Assembly: GCA_963565915.1 (NCBI GenBank) | Contig: OY751489.1 | Location: 4,154,001 to 4,218,000, forward strand | Source: Entoloma clypeatum | Taxonomy: Eukaryota > Basidiomycota > Agaricomycetes > Agaricales > Entolomataceae | DNA length: 64,000 nucleotides | Direction of reading: 5' to 3' | In this document: positions 19,339 to 30,399 of the stretch, piece after piece | Layout: each line of letters begins with the position of its first letter | Position numbering within the stretch: the first letter of the stretch is position 1 | Made by a program: the position numbers and the translations under genes | The notes under the pieces: generated by a model | The model's input: the letters and a program-made list of their open reading frames with translations, nothing else | What the model was told of the DNA's origin: nothing | The model's database searches: none

Positions 19339-22064
19339 TCATTGTGTAGAACAATTGTATTTTCTTTCTTTGCAATCAATACATTGATTTGCAATGTGTT
19401 CATATTTTGAACGAAAGAAAGAGAGATTTAAAAATGCAAATGCATTTTATGTTCAAATAACTTATATCCAATCTGGAATAATTCCAATAAGTTGGATGTG
19501 CCGTTGAGCCACCTACTGTAAAGGAAACAGCTTAATAAGCTTGTCAAGAAGACTGCGCGAGTCATTAATTTGTCTTTCTGCTGCGTCTGTCTTTCCTTTC
19601 CAGGAATTGGTATTCCACCTTATATTGGATAAGACAAAAAATGATTTCAAAGCATTTAAAAAAGTAATATTGTATTCGTGCGCTATGGCATTTGCGTAAC
19701 ACTTATTCTGCGCCTTGACAGGCTGCGATAGTGTTCGGAAACTGTCATTCTGGCTGCCAATATATAATACTTTATTATGCGAAGAAGAGTTTTTCAACCC
19801 TTCAACCTAAAATCGATTCAAATTGGTCTAGCCAACCAATCTTGTTCCTCCACTCTTTCACCAAAAAGTAGTGATGATTTGGGGCAATGCAAAGCTTCTT
19901 ATCTGAACTCTCCATTTCTTGCCTGGGAATGATCTCTGATGCATCTTACGCCTTTTAGGCTAGCATTGCATTTTGACTTATAAAGCATCTGCGCTTTAAA
20001 CAAGCAGCGATGGCCTTGTCACAGAATCATATAGGGATGACCGTGATGGTACACACCCTATGGCAAAAATGGATATAGTCAAAAAATCAGATTGTATCAC
20101 AGCTTACAAATATTGCTGGAATAAATCGCATGAGAGTAATTACCTCAGCATAACTTGGAGAGTAATTCCTCCGCAGTTTGCGATTATTTTTTCTGCATGA
20201 ATTTCTGGTTTCCCAACCAAGTTCTGCATCTATTTCAGTATATGCTCTTTGAAAGCCAAAGATACATGGGAAATGATTGCCATACTTGACTGTGAAAAGG
20301 GGGAGAATATAGAGAAGCATTTTAATGGCAGCATTCTGCGCTATTTGCTTTGCGATACCATTGCTAGAAGACTGATCTTTGATCTTTTGATCTCACCATC
20401 AGATGCATTGCTTCGTATACAACACTCTATAGGTTGTACCATTAAAGGAGCGCCGTGACCGCTGCATACTTATCAAATGGTCAACTTGGACAAAAGAAAA
20501 AGCTTATCCCAGCTTATACCCCTATGATTTCTCACCCAGAAACGATGAATTCTGGATAAAAGAGAAAATTATATGAATCGATCCGTTAGTCTTATCAGAC
20601 TATTGTTTGGGTTCTATTCCCAAGTATATCTTCTATGATTACTTGATGAAGCATCTTAATTGATGGCTTACTAATAATGCATTAATTTGCATTATATGGT
20701 TCTTGGAATACCAAGATTACTATTGTTTGCATGAAACGCATCAGAGTGCTTGTTACACTCTGGAGATTTGGATCAACCCATCATCTGATCTGCGCCTTGT
20801 TTTTGGCTGCGACAATGATCCGGTTCTTGCATTGAGTAGAGCGCCTGTGTTGGCTGCCTCCTTTGACAAACAAGACCAAATAACACCCTCACGCGTTATT
20901 GTTGTATCATGCAACAAACATAGTAAATCTGTGTTGATGCCTTAGAGTGGATTCTCTATTGACCTCTGAACATAAATCGGTTGTTCACCAACATAAAGTA
21001 TTACCAACCACAAAGAACTACATTGCAAAGTCATTTATTTGACTATAATCTACAATATTGCTTGCACATCATCACATATAACAGTTGGCTTGATTGCCTA
21101 TAAAATCTGTAAAATGTACTCCACGGAATTGGTTTTCAGGGGGAGTTAATTCATTCTCTATTAACCCTAAAAAACAATCCACATGATGTTTGCTTGTCTA
21201 GCCTTTGCATAACAATGTGTGCCCCTTTGGGCTTGCCACAGTTACTAGGCTTGATTATATCTGCGCTCAAATAATGGCTGCAATATTTAATCATTGCGAT
21301 TATATTTTGCAATAGCTTGGATAGTACGTCAGACGATATGGGAAACGATGACGGAACCACCAGCTGTCTCAGATATTATATTCTGAAGACTCAACGTCCA
21401 CTATGACGATAAACTAGACCCTACTCCGAAACAGAGCATAAACTATCACAGTGGACTCTGAACCTAACTAGTTCATCCACATCCCTGAAGTCTGGAGTAT
21501 TACACTCGACTCAGATGACATTATCTATAAGCACACCTTAAAAGTGTTGCCATGATAATATTACATACTCAGGATAAAGGCACCCTTGTCTAAAAATCCA
21601 TGGTTGTTAGCGCCTTATTTGGCAGCTTCCCAGAGTATAAATAAGCTATTTATAGCTTACATCATGCCAAGCATGATATCATCAGTTGGTTAAATGACCC
21701 TTTGAGCCAGATCAAGTCTAACGAGCTCTTAATTGAGTTATGTCTTCTGACTTATCCCCGGCCTTAGTGCCACATGCTCTTTCCATACTAGTTCTTGCGC
21801 TACTACTGGCTGCAACTACTATGTGATCCATAAAAAACTGAGTACCACTACGTCTTGAGCGCCTTCTTGGGCTGCCTGCATTGGTAGTCTCATTTTTTGT
21901 GTGAATCATGGTCAAAACCATTGATACTTGTCTGGAATGACAATAAACTATCACACGTGGTTTGCTGATGCAATCAGGCCAAACACCTGACTCAGCATGG
22001 TCCGTGCGAGATAGGCAAAGCCTTAAATACGCTCCTCAAAGTTGAGTTTTAGAGCAGGCTTCCA
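19339..22064 (+). other. Long non-coding interior of copia where Pol would be expected
   Basis: About 2.7 kb with no open frame over 95 codons and no recognisable RT, integrase or protease motif in any frame. It holds most of the GC-rich mini-hairpins and several phrases of the form tctgcgcc...ggctgcgac. It has probably replaced Pol rather than decayed from it, since no Pol remnants are visible. Confidence 0.6.
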
Positions 22065-22259
22065 ATGGCATTCTTCGCCTACTTCTCCACCGCCTTCTAC
22101 ACTCGCTTCGCACATGCCGACCAGTTGGCGCATGTTGCCTCGACCAACACCAGCACCACCACCACCACCACTACTGCAGCCTCCGCCGCTGCTTCTTCAT
22201 CGCCCTCTGGCAATAACACTGCCATGACCACCGACGATAAGACGTCAGAAAAGAAGTAA
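22065..22259 (+). CDS. Small unidentified ORF in copia 3' region
   Basis: A 64-residue frame starts MAFFAYFSTAFYTRFAHADQ, continues with a Thr run and an Ala/Ser-rich part, and ends TSEKK. It is GC-rich and lies within AT-rich sequence, so it may be captured host sequence. No function is recognised and it may not be translated. Confidence 0.3.
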   Translation: MAFFAYFSTAFYTRFAHADQLAHVASTNTSTTTTTTTAASAAASSSPSGNNTAMTTDDKTSEKK

Positions 22260-22620
22260 AAGTAGTTAGTGGTACAAAGTAATTAAATAATCAATTACTT
22301 CAGTGGCTGCTCTAAGCGCTACACTGGCTGCTTCAAGCGCCATTATGGCTGCATGTTTATTGCGCTATTTCATGTCTCTCAAAGGTATTTTTATCCTTTG
22401 ATGATTGATTAATCTCAGATTGACTTCTGATGAGACCTGTCTATTCTTGTTTTGGAATTAGACTCATGGGTCTCTGATAAGACCTTAAATGACAGCGTAT
22501 GCTAAACGACACAGCAGATCCTCCTTTAGCGCCCTTATGGCTGCTGCCATTTATTTTGGCTCTTCACTAAGACTTGAATGTCTTCTTGTGAACAAGTATT
22601 GAAACCTGACGGAATCACAC

Positions 22621-22631
22621 TTGAGGGGGAG
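22621..22631 (+). other. copia polypurine tract
   Basis: TTGAGGGGGAG lies directly before the right LTR, the usual place and form of the plus-strand primer in copia elements. Confidence 0.8.
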
Positions 22632-23051
22632 TGTTGAGAATACATTCTAGACGGATGTCTCGACAGTCAATCACATGTGTATAAACATGTGTATTCCCAT
22701 ATGGAGTTACATATGGAAGTGTTCTAGACTTAGAACAATCTAGACTCGCTCTAGATCCCTGACTCATTAGATATGTGTCAGACGTGCATAACATATGTCA
22801 TGTTATGTCACACCATGTGCTTGTCACATATTACCATATACGTGAGTTTATGGTTCTGCGACAGAGCTCAGTTTGTACTTGTTTGTACATGGTCTGTGCG
22901 CATCCTTGTAGGTATAAATACTCGATGTATCTGTATCTGCAATAATAGGACTTTTATGAAGTACCTTCATCACTCAAGCTCTCTCTCTTCTTACCTCCAA
23001 TGTGAGTACCTTACCCAGGCTTCCCTGCGTATGTAGGTGTGCTGTTCGATA
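22632..23051 (+). repeat. copia right LTR (420 bp)
   Basis: Same ends as the left LTR, with a 20-bp deletion between short repeats (gtcac) and a single base difference, so insertion was recent. Confidence 0.93.
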
Positions 23052-23056
23052 ATGCC
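23052..23056. repeat. 5-bp target duplication of copia (right), atgcc
   Basis: Matches 16753-16757; Tc1 sequence resumes here. Confidence 0.92.
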
Positions 23057-24689
23057 AACCGCCTCTTCCGATGTATGGCCTTTAAGAAAGGTCTTTTCTT
23101 CTTTGTTACAGCCTTGAATTCATGTTTTCTGAGAACCCTTCTCACAGTTTCTGGGGAGACAGGATTGGAGATGACAGTGTTGATGTGTTTGGTAGCCTGC
23201 ACAGCATTGGAGGCTCTCCCTGAGGCGATTTGTGAAAGTATGTTTCATGTGTTGGTGGGAGAAAGCTTGGATGGACGACCACCAGAAGAGAGATTGCGAT
23301 GAGGAAGAAGATTCTGAAGCACTCTGGAGACAGTTGGTTGGCTGACACCCAGGTTAGAGGCAATATGACGAGTGGAGTGACCATTGGAGGCCAGAGAAAG
23401 AATGTTTTCCTTATGGGAAGAGGAGATAGGGCGCATGATTAATTATGGAGGCTGTTGAGGTTGGATTCTTCTTATACAACTTTCCTTGACAACCCATCAG
23501 GGTTCTATTCAAGTTCCATCAGTAAGTCATGACAACTGGTTACCATACAACCAGTGAAGCATTTGATCCTGATAATTGCCATAGGTACTCACAAAACTGA
23601 TTCAATGAGTTGCTGATTTAATTTAATCATATCTCCATGGATTCTGATTTAAATCATATGATTCCTTTATATTCTGAAAGCCCTGAAGTAGGGCTTTCAA
23701 TTATATACCAAAGATTTAATTCAATTGGTATTCTTTGCAGAGTTATCTTAAAGATATTCAAAAAGCAACAAATATTGAATCAGTTTTGTGAGGCACTGTA
23801 CATGTAATATATATATACTACTGAACCTTTGGACATGACCCTATTGAGACCATTCAAATAAAATTCAAGGACTCAATAAGGTCAATCAATATAAGTAAAA
23901 TAGGTCGAAATTTTGACCAAAAATTTTTAATTTCAGCTTTGGATTCTCCACATTCAGGGGATCTCATCACACATTTGTTTTTCAAATTTGGTTCATTCCT
24001 TGGGGAGATATAACACTTTCACTGAAATCTGCACATTTCATTATTTCTATCTTATCTAGACATCTTAAATGATACAAAGTGCTTCAGAAGGTGAATACAT
24101 ATCTATTGATGAGTTCTATCACCTCCAACTATTATTAGATCTTGAGCAAGGCACTGCACATGCCTGCGCGATGCATTTTGCACATTGTTTACTATTATTT
24201 GGTGTAGAGCATGGCACCCCTATAACACAAAATCTGTGGCATTATTCCATGAAATAAATACATATTTACTGATATATGATACTCTACTACATAATTGATA
24301 TAGTCTGAGGTGGTTTGTGGGGGGGGGCTTTGGCTTGGAAAGATGGCGCTCAGAAGGTCATGTGACTCAGTCATGTAATCTTGGGCACGTGAGAGTGACT
24401 GGTGCTCATTTGGCACACGAAAGAAACATGTAGGCCCAAATGAGCGAGGAAAGGAAGCCAAAACCCAGAGCGCCAGGGAGCCAGATGCAAACATACTGGA
24501 TGTCCAAATCTGGAAACCCAAGAGGAGCCCGAGCTCACAACCCAGATTTGGACACATGGGAGAAAACTGGCACCCAATGGAGCGAGAGTTAAGCAAACCA
24601 CATATATTCTATGGACAAATGGATAAATACTGCAATGGAAATAAAGGTCAGTCCAAGAAAAGAACATTGGCAATGTAATTAGAAGGAAT

Positions 24690-26143
24690 ATTGTGGCAAA
24701 CATGGAAGTCCTCGAACAAAGTGACCAGTTCATCGATATGTGCCTTCTTGTATGCCTGAGAGGTTCAGAGAGGAATGATCTCTTCCATCCGCCGCCAATA
24801 CAAAAGAAAGGCCAAGGAAGTCCAGCTGCCAGTGGCAGCAACTACATCAGGGTCGACACCCGCAAGCAAGAGTTCAACAGCGCCACCAATGCAGAAGCTG
24901 TGGCCCAGCACATGTTTGAGATTTGTGGATTTCCAAATGGAGTCACAGAATTTGAGGAAGAGGGACTTCACCATATCCATCCATACACCCGACACTGAGC
25001 GATATGCAAAGAAAGACATGTTTGGGGGGCAGTCCTTATTGATGATACTGCGATGTGCAAAGAGTGCACAGACTGGGCAGATGGGCCCATCATGGGCAGT
25101 GAGGATTACAACAGCACCCTCTTCATGTGTAGTCTTCGTCCAAGGTATGCGAAAGCTCGCTGACCAGGTGCCACCGGCTGCGGTAGCATACCTGACTGGG
25201 GCTGAGGCGAGTACGTGGTATTTCGGGTCACAGGCCTTGGTGGAAGGGATGGTAGTTTTGCCGAGGTGTCTGCAACCAAAGAAGGAAGCCAGAGCGACAG
25301 CCCAGACTGCAGCATGGAAGGAGATCGAGGGGTGCCGTCCTGTTTGGCCACAGTGCGGCACATTGCCACCCAGTTATCGTCACCATACTATGGAGCATGG
25401 TTGACTGTGTGCCAAGCATGAATGCCAGCAAGCCACACCTTGACAGTATTGCCAGAGCACTTACCACAGTGTTCGCTGATGAAAGCACAGAGGAGGGGCC
25501 AGGAGGTGGGAATACAATGGGCCTCAGGAATGCTCCACCTGTCACAGAACTGTGTGAAGCACAGGATGCCTGCTCCATAGGTTCCCTTTGTATTGGAACC
25601 ATAATAGGAACAGACCGGTATGTGGACAGCCCGCAGAAGCTCTGGGTGGAGTTGCTTCTCAAGCTCTTCGTCAGTCTGTAGGCTGTAAGGAGTTCGCCAT
25701 GTAAAAAGCCTGTTGGCTGCACCAGATGCAGGGCGTAGCGAACTTTCAGCTATGTTTGCATCATGTCTGGGGCATCGAGAGTGGGTGGGAGGTGAGGTTG
25801 TTGTGGGTGAAGGGAGAGATCCAGATGGTGGGTCACAATGGGAAGGGGCAAGGGATGGTGGAGTGGAAAGGGACAGGGCGAGATCTCTGGATAAAGGAGG
25901 GGGCTGGGAAGATACAGCGCCTGTGGGTGGAAGGGACGGGGCAAGCAACACAGTTGGAAAGGACAAAGGTGGGGGCCTAGGCATGAGAGGAGGGGCCTGG
26001 AAACATGCAATGCCAGTGGGACGAAGGGCTGGATGGGGTCCCAGACATGGTAGTGGCTGGGTATCACGCTTGAGGGGAGAGGGTCCCAAAACAATGGGAC
26101 TCAGGGGCAGCAATGTGTGGGAGTGGGGAAATAATGTTGTCAT
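24690..26143 (-). pseudogene. Tyrosine recombinase of YR retroelement (copy A), catalytic Arg replaced by Cys
   Basis: The N-terminal core (25800-25388) includes GAGILCFTQFCDRWSIPE and WLAGIHAWHTVNHAPW. A frameshift follows. The C-terminal core (25361-24690) includes HVLGHSFCIGGAVELLLAG and LAFLLYWRRMEEIIPL. In active relatives the motif is HSFRIGG; here the second catalytic Arg is Cys (codon at 24893-24891 read on the minus strand), a single C-to-T change. The Tyr in YWR is kept. It would integrate the circular cDNA. The same replacement is in copy B. Confidence 0.82.
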
Positions 26144-27320
26144 TGGAGGGTGCGGTTGGTATGGGAAACAAAGAGAAAGGGCTAAACATGATGGAGTGAG
26201 GACTGTAACTCAGCTGGTAATGAAATAGCTTAAGTTCAGAGGGGGGAATAATGCCTCGCGAGATAGGGTCTGCAGGATTCAAAGTGGACTCGATGTAAGC
26301 GAAGGTTGGATGTATGTAAGTACTTGTAAAGAACAACAGATAACCAAGTTAATATGAAAGTTAGGGCAATGACCCTTCTTGAAAGCACCTACCGCACCTT
26401 GCCCAAATGTATGAGTAAGTTGGTGTCCTGTGTCTGCATGGCCTTGAGAAAATAGAAAAGAAGCTCCAAGGCCAAGGCCTCGAGCCAACAGATGTCTCTG
26501 CCAGGAGTCTTCCAGCTGTTGAGCAGACGGAAAGCTGCCCACTATCCACCGATGAGGATACCGATGCCCCATGATGTGGAGGCGTCGACAAAAATCCCCA
26601 AATCCTGGGGAGGACCTGGCAGATGGAGGCCACAAATATGAGGTGTTGGTTCAGACAGTACACCCAACCACCAATTGAGGTCTGTGATCATACTCTTGGG
26701 GGGCCAACGAACCTGGCAATCATCACCCTTGAAAGAGGCTGCGAAATTCGAGAGAGAAGGGAGGTGAGGGCGGCCATCTGTGTAGATGAAAGACACATGA
26801 CATAAGGAGCTGTGAACATCTCGGAGAGGGCATTGACAATGCTCATAGAGTTGGAGGAAACAACAGACACATTCCTGAAACTTCTTGAGGTAGAGAGACC
26901 ATGTGATTGTGAAGATCCCAAAGAAAGCCAATGTAGATGTGTGTGAAGAGGAAGTGAGGGTCGCATTTGGTTTTGTGCCAAGGGGCAGATAAGGGGGCAA
27001 TTTGTAAAGCAGCATCCTCTTTGTCGTAAGCATAAGAAAATTGCTCTTCAATGAAAGGACCATCCAGGACCGGTGTGCGGTAGACACTGATGTCGTCTTT
27101 ATATTTGAGAACAGGTTTTACACCCTCATGGACCCAGATGTTGACAAAAGCATTGCTGATCATGCTGGCATTACTGCTTGCAGAAGCTGCTCCAAACGGG
27201 TGGACATGGTCGATGTAGAACTCCCCCTTTGGCCCTTGAACCACTAGCCAGGCTTTGTGGTGCAAGACTACCAGGCAGGTTTGATGAAACTTGGCCATGT
27301 CGAAACCACATGCTTGCATT
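26064..27320 (-). pseudogene. RT and RNase H of YR retroelement (copy A)
   Basis: The RT palm reads FYIDHVHPFGAASASSNA followed by the catalytic box KYKDDISVYR at 27103-27092 (YKDD, where relatives often have YEDD or YADD). The RNase H starts at VDASTSWGIGI (near 26590) and ends with ESTLNPADPISRGI (near 26270). Several frameshifts break it. Copy B lost this block by a deletion joining ggctgg to aggggctg at about 47133. Confidence 0.8.
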
Positions 27321-27803
27321 CCAGGAGGGGCTGAAGCAACCTGAGGTGAACAAGATTTACTTATTGAGCAAAGATGCGATACAGAAGATGCACAGTCAGA
27401 GAGGATAACAGATTAAGGGAGAGTTCAAGTGTGAGAGAAGTATAGTTAACGAGTATAGGTAGAAATTAAGGATAAAAAGTATAGGTAAAAAGGATAATGG
27501 AGCAAGCTCTGTAAAGAGTAAGAAGTAAGGATAGCAGGCATCAAGGGAGGGTGAGGCAAGTATAAGGGAGCAGGACATACAATCTGCGCAATGGGAAGGG
27601 CCATATCGATACAGATTGGAAAGTTGTTTTTCTCGATGAAGGAGTTGACTGAAGGAAATTTGCTGGATGCTTTTGAAAGGTTGCGACAGACACGGATCTT
27701 GTCCAGGGTGCTGGGCCCTTGAGGCTGAGAAGAGACGACAAAAGGAGAAGTGATAAAAGGGCCGCGCAGTATGTTTTCCACCTCCCACTGCGAAAAGGCC
27801 TGA

Positions 27804-28640
27804 TCAGAGAGTGGGGTGTGACCTGCAAGACCACAAGAAGGCATGGTGGGTGTTGCTGCCACACCAGGAGCTCACATGGACATGTTCGCAAGTTGTGCCG
27901 GCGCAAGGACTGCAACTCACTCTGAGGTTGAAGGAGATGCATACTTGCTGCTTCGCTGGGGAGAGGTCTTTTCCGTTGACATGCGCCCATGTTGGCCTAC
28001 CATCAGCAAAGGCAACTGGCTTGGGAGGCCTGTGGTGTTTAGAGAGGCCATGTCCACCCTCTGCACAGAGTAGACAACAGGCAGAGGTGGAGTCCTTCCT
28101 GTTGCCAGCTGGAAAGGGCTGAGGGTGCACAGCAGGTAAGAGTTGGGCAACAGAAGAAGAGGGAGGGTGGTTTGGGCGAGGAAGGCGGTTGCCTCCAAAG
28201 AGGCCCAGATCTTAGCCATCTCAGCTTTGAGTCGCTCGTTCGACTTCTGCTCCGCGTTGTAGATGCTTGAACCTGGTTGTACCACTGGTCATAGTATTGG
28301 GCATCAAAAGGCTTGGAATGGAGCAGTAAAGCTGTTGAAGTTTCCAGTTCCAAGTCTTCCATGCTGAGTAGTACTTCAACTGGTCCTTGCCTTTGCAAAG
28401 AAAGAGAAATGCTGACAGAGAAAGGTTGAATATATCCCTTGGGACCCTCAATATCATGGATTGCTGGAAGCTGAAGTAGAATTTGGCCACCTCAGACCAT
28501 TGGGCGCAATCCATGTTGAGTTCGTTGCTGAAATAAGTGCCAGCTTGTCGACATCAAGAGCCTTGATACCCTTGGTTGAGACAGCACCCGTGACAGTAAT
28601 TTGCCCTTTTACTGATGTCAGAGACTCCATGCACCCATGA
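27804..28640 (-). pseudogene. Gag of YR retroelement (copy A, frameshifted)
   Basis: The same sequence as the 307-codon frame at 54873-53950 but broken by several one-base indels. It includes the motifs CLLCAEGGHGLSKH and QQVCISFNLRVSCSPC followed by CEHVHVSSWCG. Confidence 0.75.
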
Positions 28641-29071
28641 TAACGAAGACGAGCCATCACATGAGTCTGATAGCAGCCTGAGTGATCTTGATGAAGACAT
28701 CCTGCGGGCCCACTTTCGATACTCGAACATCAGAACTTGAACAAGGCTATAGCACCACCCAGTCCTTCTCCATTAGTTCAAGGAAAGTGGAAGCATACAG
28801 GAAGAAAAGAACCTGAGTCTCTCTGTACCTCAGGCTGTTTCACTCCGTTGTCTTATGCTGCTGAAATATCAATCCAGCCGAGAAAGCACCCTGAAAAAAC
28901 TGACCTACATTCTCGACATTTATCATACAGCTGCTAATATGAAGAAACCTGCAGCTCAATGTACACCAATACATGTCTCTTTTGTCCTTGCTTGTTATAT
29001 CTGTCTCCGAGTCTCCGATCCACTCCGATCATCCTCTGACATTCCGGACATCCGTTACCTCCGCATCTCCG

Positions 29072-29271
29072 NNNNNNNNNNNNNNNNNNNNNNNNNNNNN
29101 NNNNNNNNNNNNNNNNNNNNNNNNNNNNNNNNNNNNNNNNNNNNNNNNNNNNNNNNNNNNNNNNNNNNNNNNNNNNNNNNNNNNNNNNNNNNNNNNNNNN
29201 NNNNNNNNNNNNNNNNNNNNNNNNNNNNNNNNNNNNNNNNNNNNNNNNNNNNNNNNNNNNNNNNNNNNNNN
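29072..29271. other. Assembly gap (200 N)
   Basis: Exactly 200 undetermined bases, a round size that suggests a placeholder. It separates copy A from copy B, so their adjacency is not proved by this sequence. Confidence 0.99.
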
Positions 29272-29329
29272 CAGAATCGGAGCTCATCTAGGACTCTCTA
29301 CATCCCTTAGAGATAGTGTGAAATGATGC

Positions 29330-29620
29330 AAAATGCGCAGATTTAGGCCTAGACACATCGCGGCCCTATCACCGTCAATGGCATCTGGAAAGAGAAGACC
29401 TTGAGTACCTCAAGGACCTCATCCGCCAGAACCCTGACTATTTCTTAGACGAGTTACTTGACTTGATGAGGACAAATCGGTTCATATCACTTCATTGTAC
29501 AACTATTCATCAGGAGCTTGAAAGAACTGGAGTCAGCCAGAAAAAACTCAAGAAGATTGCTCTGGAAAGAGATGAAGATGGGTGTGCAGAATTTATCTCG
29601 CAAGTTGCACATTACTCTCA
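29330..29620 (+). pseudogene. DDE transposase, N-terminal fragment (copy B)
   Basis: The frame with EDLEYLKDLIRQNPDYFLDE and HQELERTGVSQKKLKKIA resembles the DNA-binding part of fungal Tc1/mariner-like transposases that pair with a C-terminal MDNA and DLNPIEEAF region. That C-terminal part is at 33745-34050, beyond the gypsy insertion. The central part with the first catalytic Asp is missing, lost together with the left LTR of the gypsy. Confidence 0.7.
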
Positions 29621-29639
29621 TGGTCTACTATGACCATGA

Positions 29640-30381
29640 TACTGTCAAACCTGTTGCTTTCGGGTAGGTCCATGATGAAGTCAATTGTGGTCTGGGAGAA
29701 TGAAGAATAATATCCTGTCTTCTGTTCTCCATTCTGATAAATGGAATTTAATTGGTGGGGTCCCTGATTCTTTTAGGGCGGTGATGGCTTTTGAGAAGAG
29801 CTCATCATTCTTGGTTGCTTTTAGAATATCTCCTTGCAGTTCAAGGTCCACTGTTTTGACAAAAATGTCATCTGGTAAGACAATAATGTCTTCATTGTCG
29901 GTATCTTCTTCGGATATGTGGTCCGGTCACCTTGACAAGGCATCCGATTGGATCATTTTTGCTCCTGGGGTGTGTACCAATTTTAGCTCAAACTCGGAGA
30001 AATACAATCTCCACTGTGCTTGTCGTCTGTTCAATTTCTGGGGTTCCTGGTAATATGTCAAATTCTTGTGATCTGATAGAACAACCATTGGAAATGGTGA
30101 TCCAAGGAGGTAATGCCTCCAGGTTTCCAGTGATCGGATAATTCCCAAGAGTTCCCGATCATAAATTTCATAGTTTGATCTTGTTGGCGCAGTACTGCTC
30201 CTGTCGCCCATTTGGATGCATCAGATTCTATGATGAATGGTTTGTCAGTGTTTGGCATTAACAATACCAGTGATTCCGCGAATTTGTCCTTTAACATGTC
30301 AAATGCCGTTTGGCAGTCCTCATTCCATTCCCATTCCTGATCCTTCTTGGTCAGATCATTCAGGGGTTTGGCAATGTCCAA
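29640..30381 (-). pseudogene. gypsy copy B RNase H and integrase remnants
   Basis: RNase H pieces (30381-30058 and 30211-29927) match copy A, including the frameshift between them. Integrase is reduced to a fragment around 29640-29700 with [12 protein letters not shown] sequence. Confidence 0.8.
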
Positions 30382-30399
30382 GTAGTGTCCAATAAACCT

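Larger units (their letters stand above)
17308..22548 (+). repeat. Family of dispersed GC-rich mini-hairpins inside copia
   Basis: The loose consensus is GCGCC, 4-8 nt, GGCTGC. Examples start near 17308, 17402, 17446, 17541, 17790, 19707, 20448, 20788, 20838, 21608, 21857, 22311, 22333 and 22527, with weaker ones at 17592, 19946, 19988, 20335, 21218, 21259 and 21793. Most fold as a short stem (GCCC with GGGC, or GCCT with AGGC) and stand out from AT-rich surroundings. They avoid the Gag frame. They resemble mitochondrial GC clusters in style only; function is unknown. Confidence 0.7.
16758..23051 (+). mobile_element. Gag-only copia-type LTR retrotransposon with structured interior (6294 bp)
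   Basis: Two near-identical LTRs (440 and 420 bp), a 5-bp target duplication, a primer-site-like sequence after the left LTR and a G-rich polypurine tract before the right LTR define a complete element. Only a Gag-like frame of 287 codons is present. No protease, integrase or RT was found in 19339-22631, so it must borrow enzymes from a relative. The interior is AT-rich and studded with GC-rich mini-hairpins. It is absent from the other palindrome arm and from copy B. Confidence 0.88.
16127..23436 (-). pseudogene. Tc1-like transposase of Tc1-2, split by copia
   Basis: The catalytic part (16757-16127) holds WSDETKINRFG, QQDNDPKH and SPDLNPIEHLW. The N-terminal helix-turn-helix part (23436-23052) holds the same in-frame TGA as the other copies. 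The copia element sits within the codons after RKRRLA. It is non-functional on two counts. Confidence 0.9.
15887..23798 (-). mobile_element. Tc1-like transposon (Tc1-2), split by a copia element
   Basis: CAGTGCCTC at 15887 and GAGGCACTG ending at 23798 are flanked by TA. The net length without the copia insertion is 1613 bp, equal to Tc1-1. X-family sequence continues on both sides, so this is the original, unrearranged insertion context. Diagnostic bases and indels match Tc1-1 and differ from copy B elements. Confidence 0.92.
15499..24141. repeat. Right arm of palindrome A (interrupted by copia)
   Basis: Inverted match to 6880-8667 and, beyond it, to the outer arm sequence present at 34257-34599 in copy B. 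It consists of X-family sequence 15499-15886, Tc1-2 (15887-23798) carrying the copia element, and outer X sequence 23799-24141. After removal of copia and its 5-bp duplication, the Tc1 length equals that of the left arm. Confidence 0.88.
24300..28640 (-). mobile_element. Tyrosine-recombinase retrotransposon (Ngaro/DIRS-like), copy A, decayed
   Basis: Reading right to left the order is Gag with Cys/His motifs (28640-27804), RT (27320-26840), RNase H (26630-26064) and tyrosine recombinase (26143-24690). This is the order of YR retroelements and not of LTR elements; there is no integrase. All parts carry frameshifts. Compared with copy B it keeps the RT/RNase H but lacks about 315 bp between Gag and RT (53630-53944 in B). 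Terminal repeats were not delimited. Confidence 0.8.

Noticed and set aside
28973..29326. Long open frames running across 29072-29271
   Set aside because: They consist of translated N from the assembly gap.
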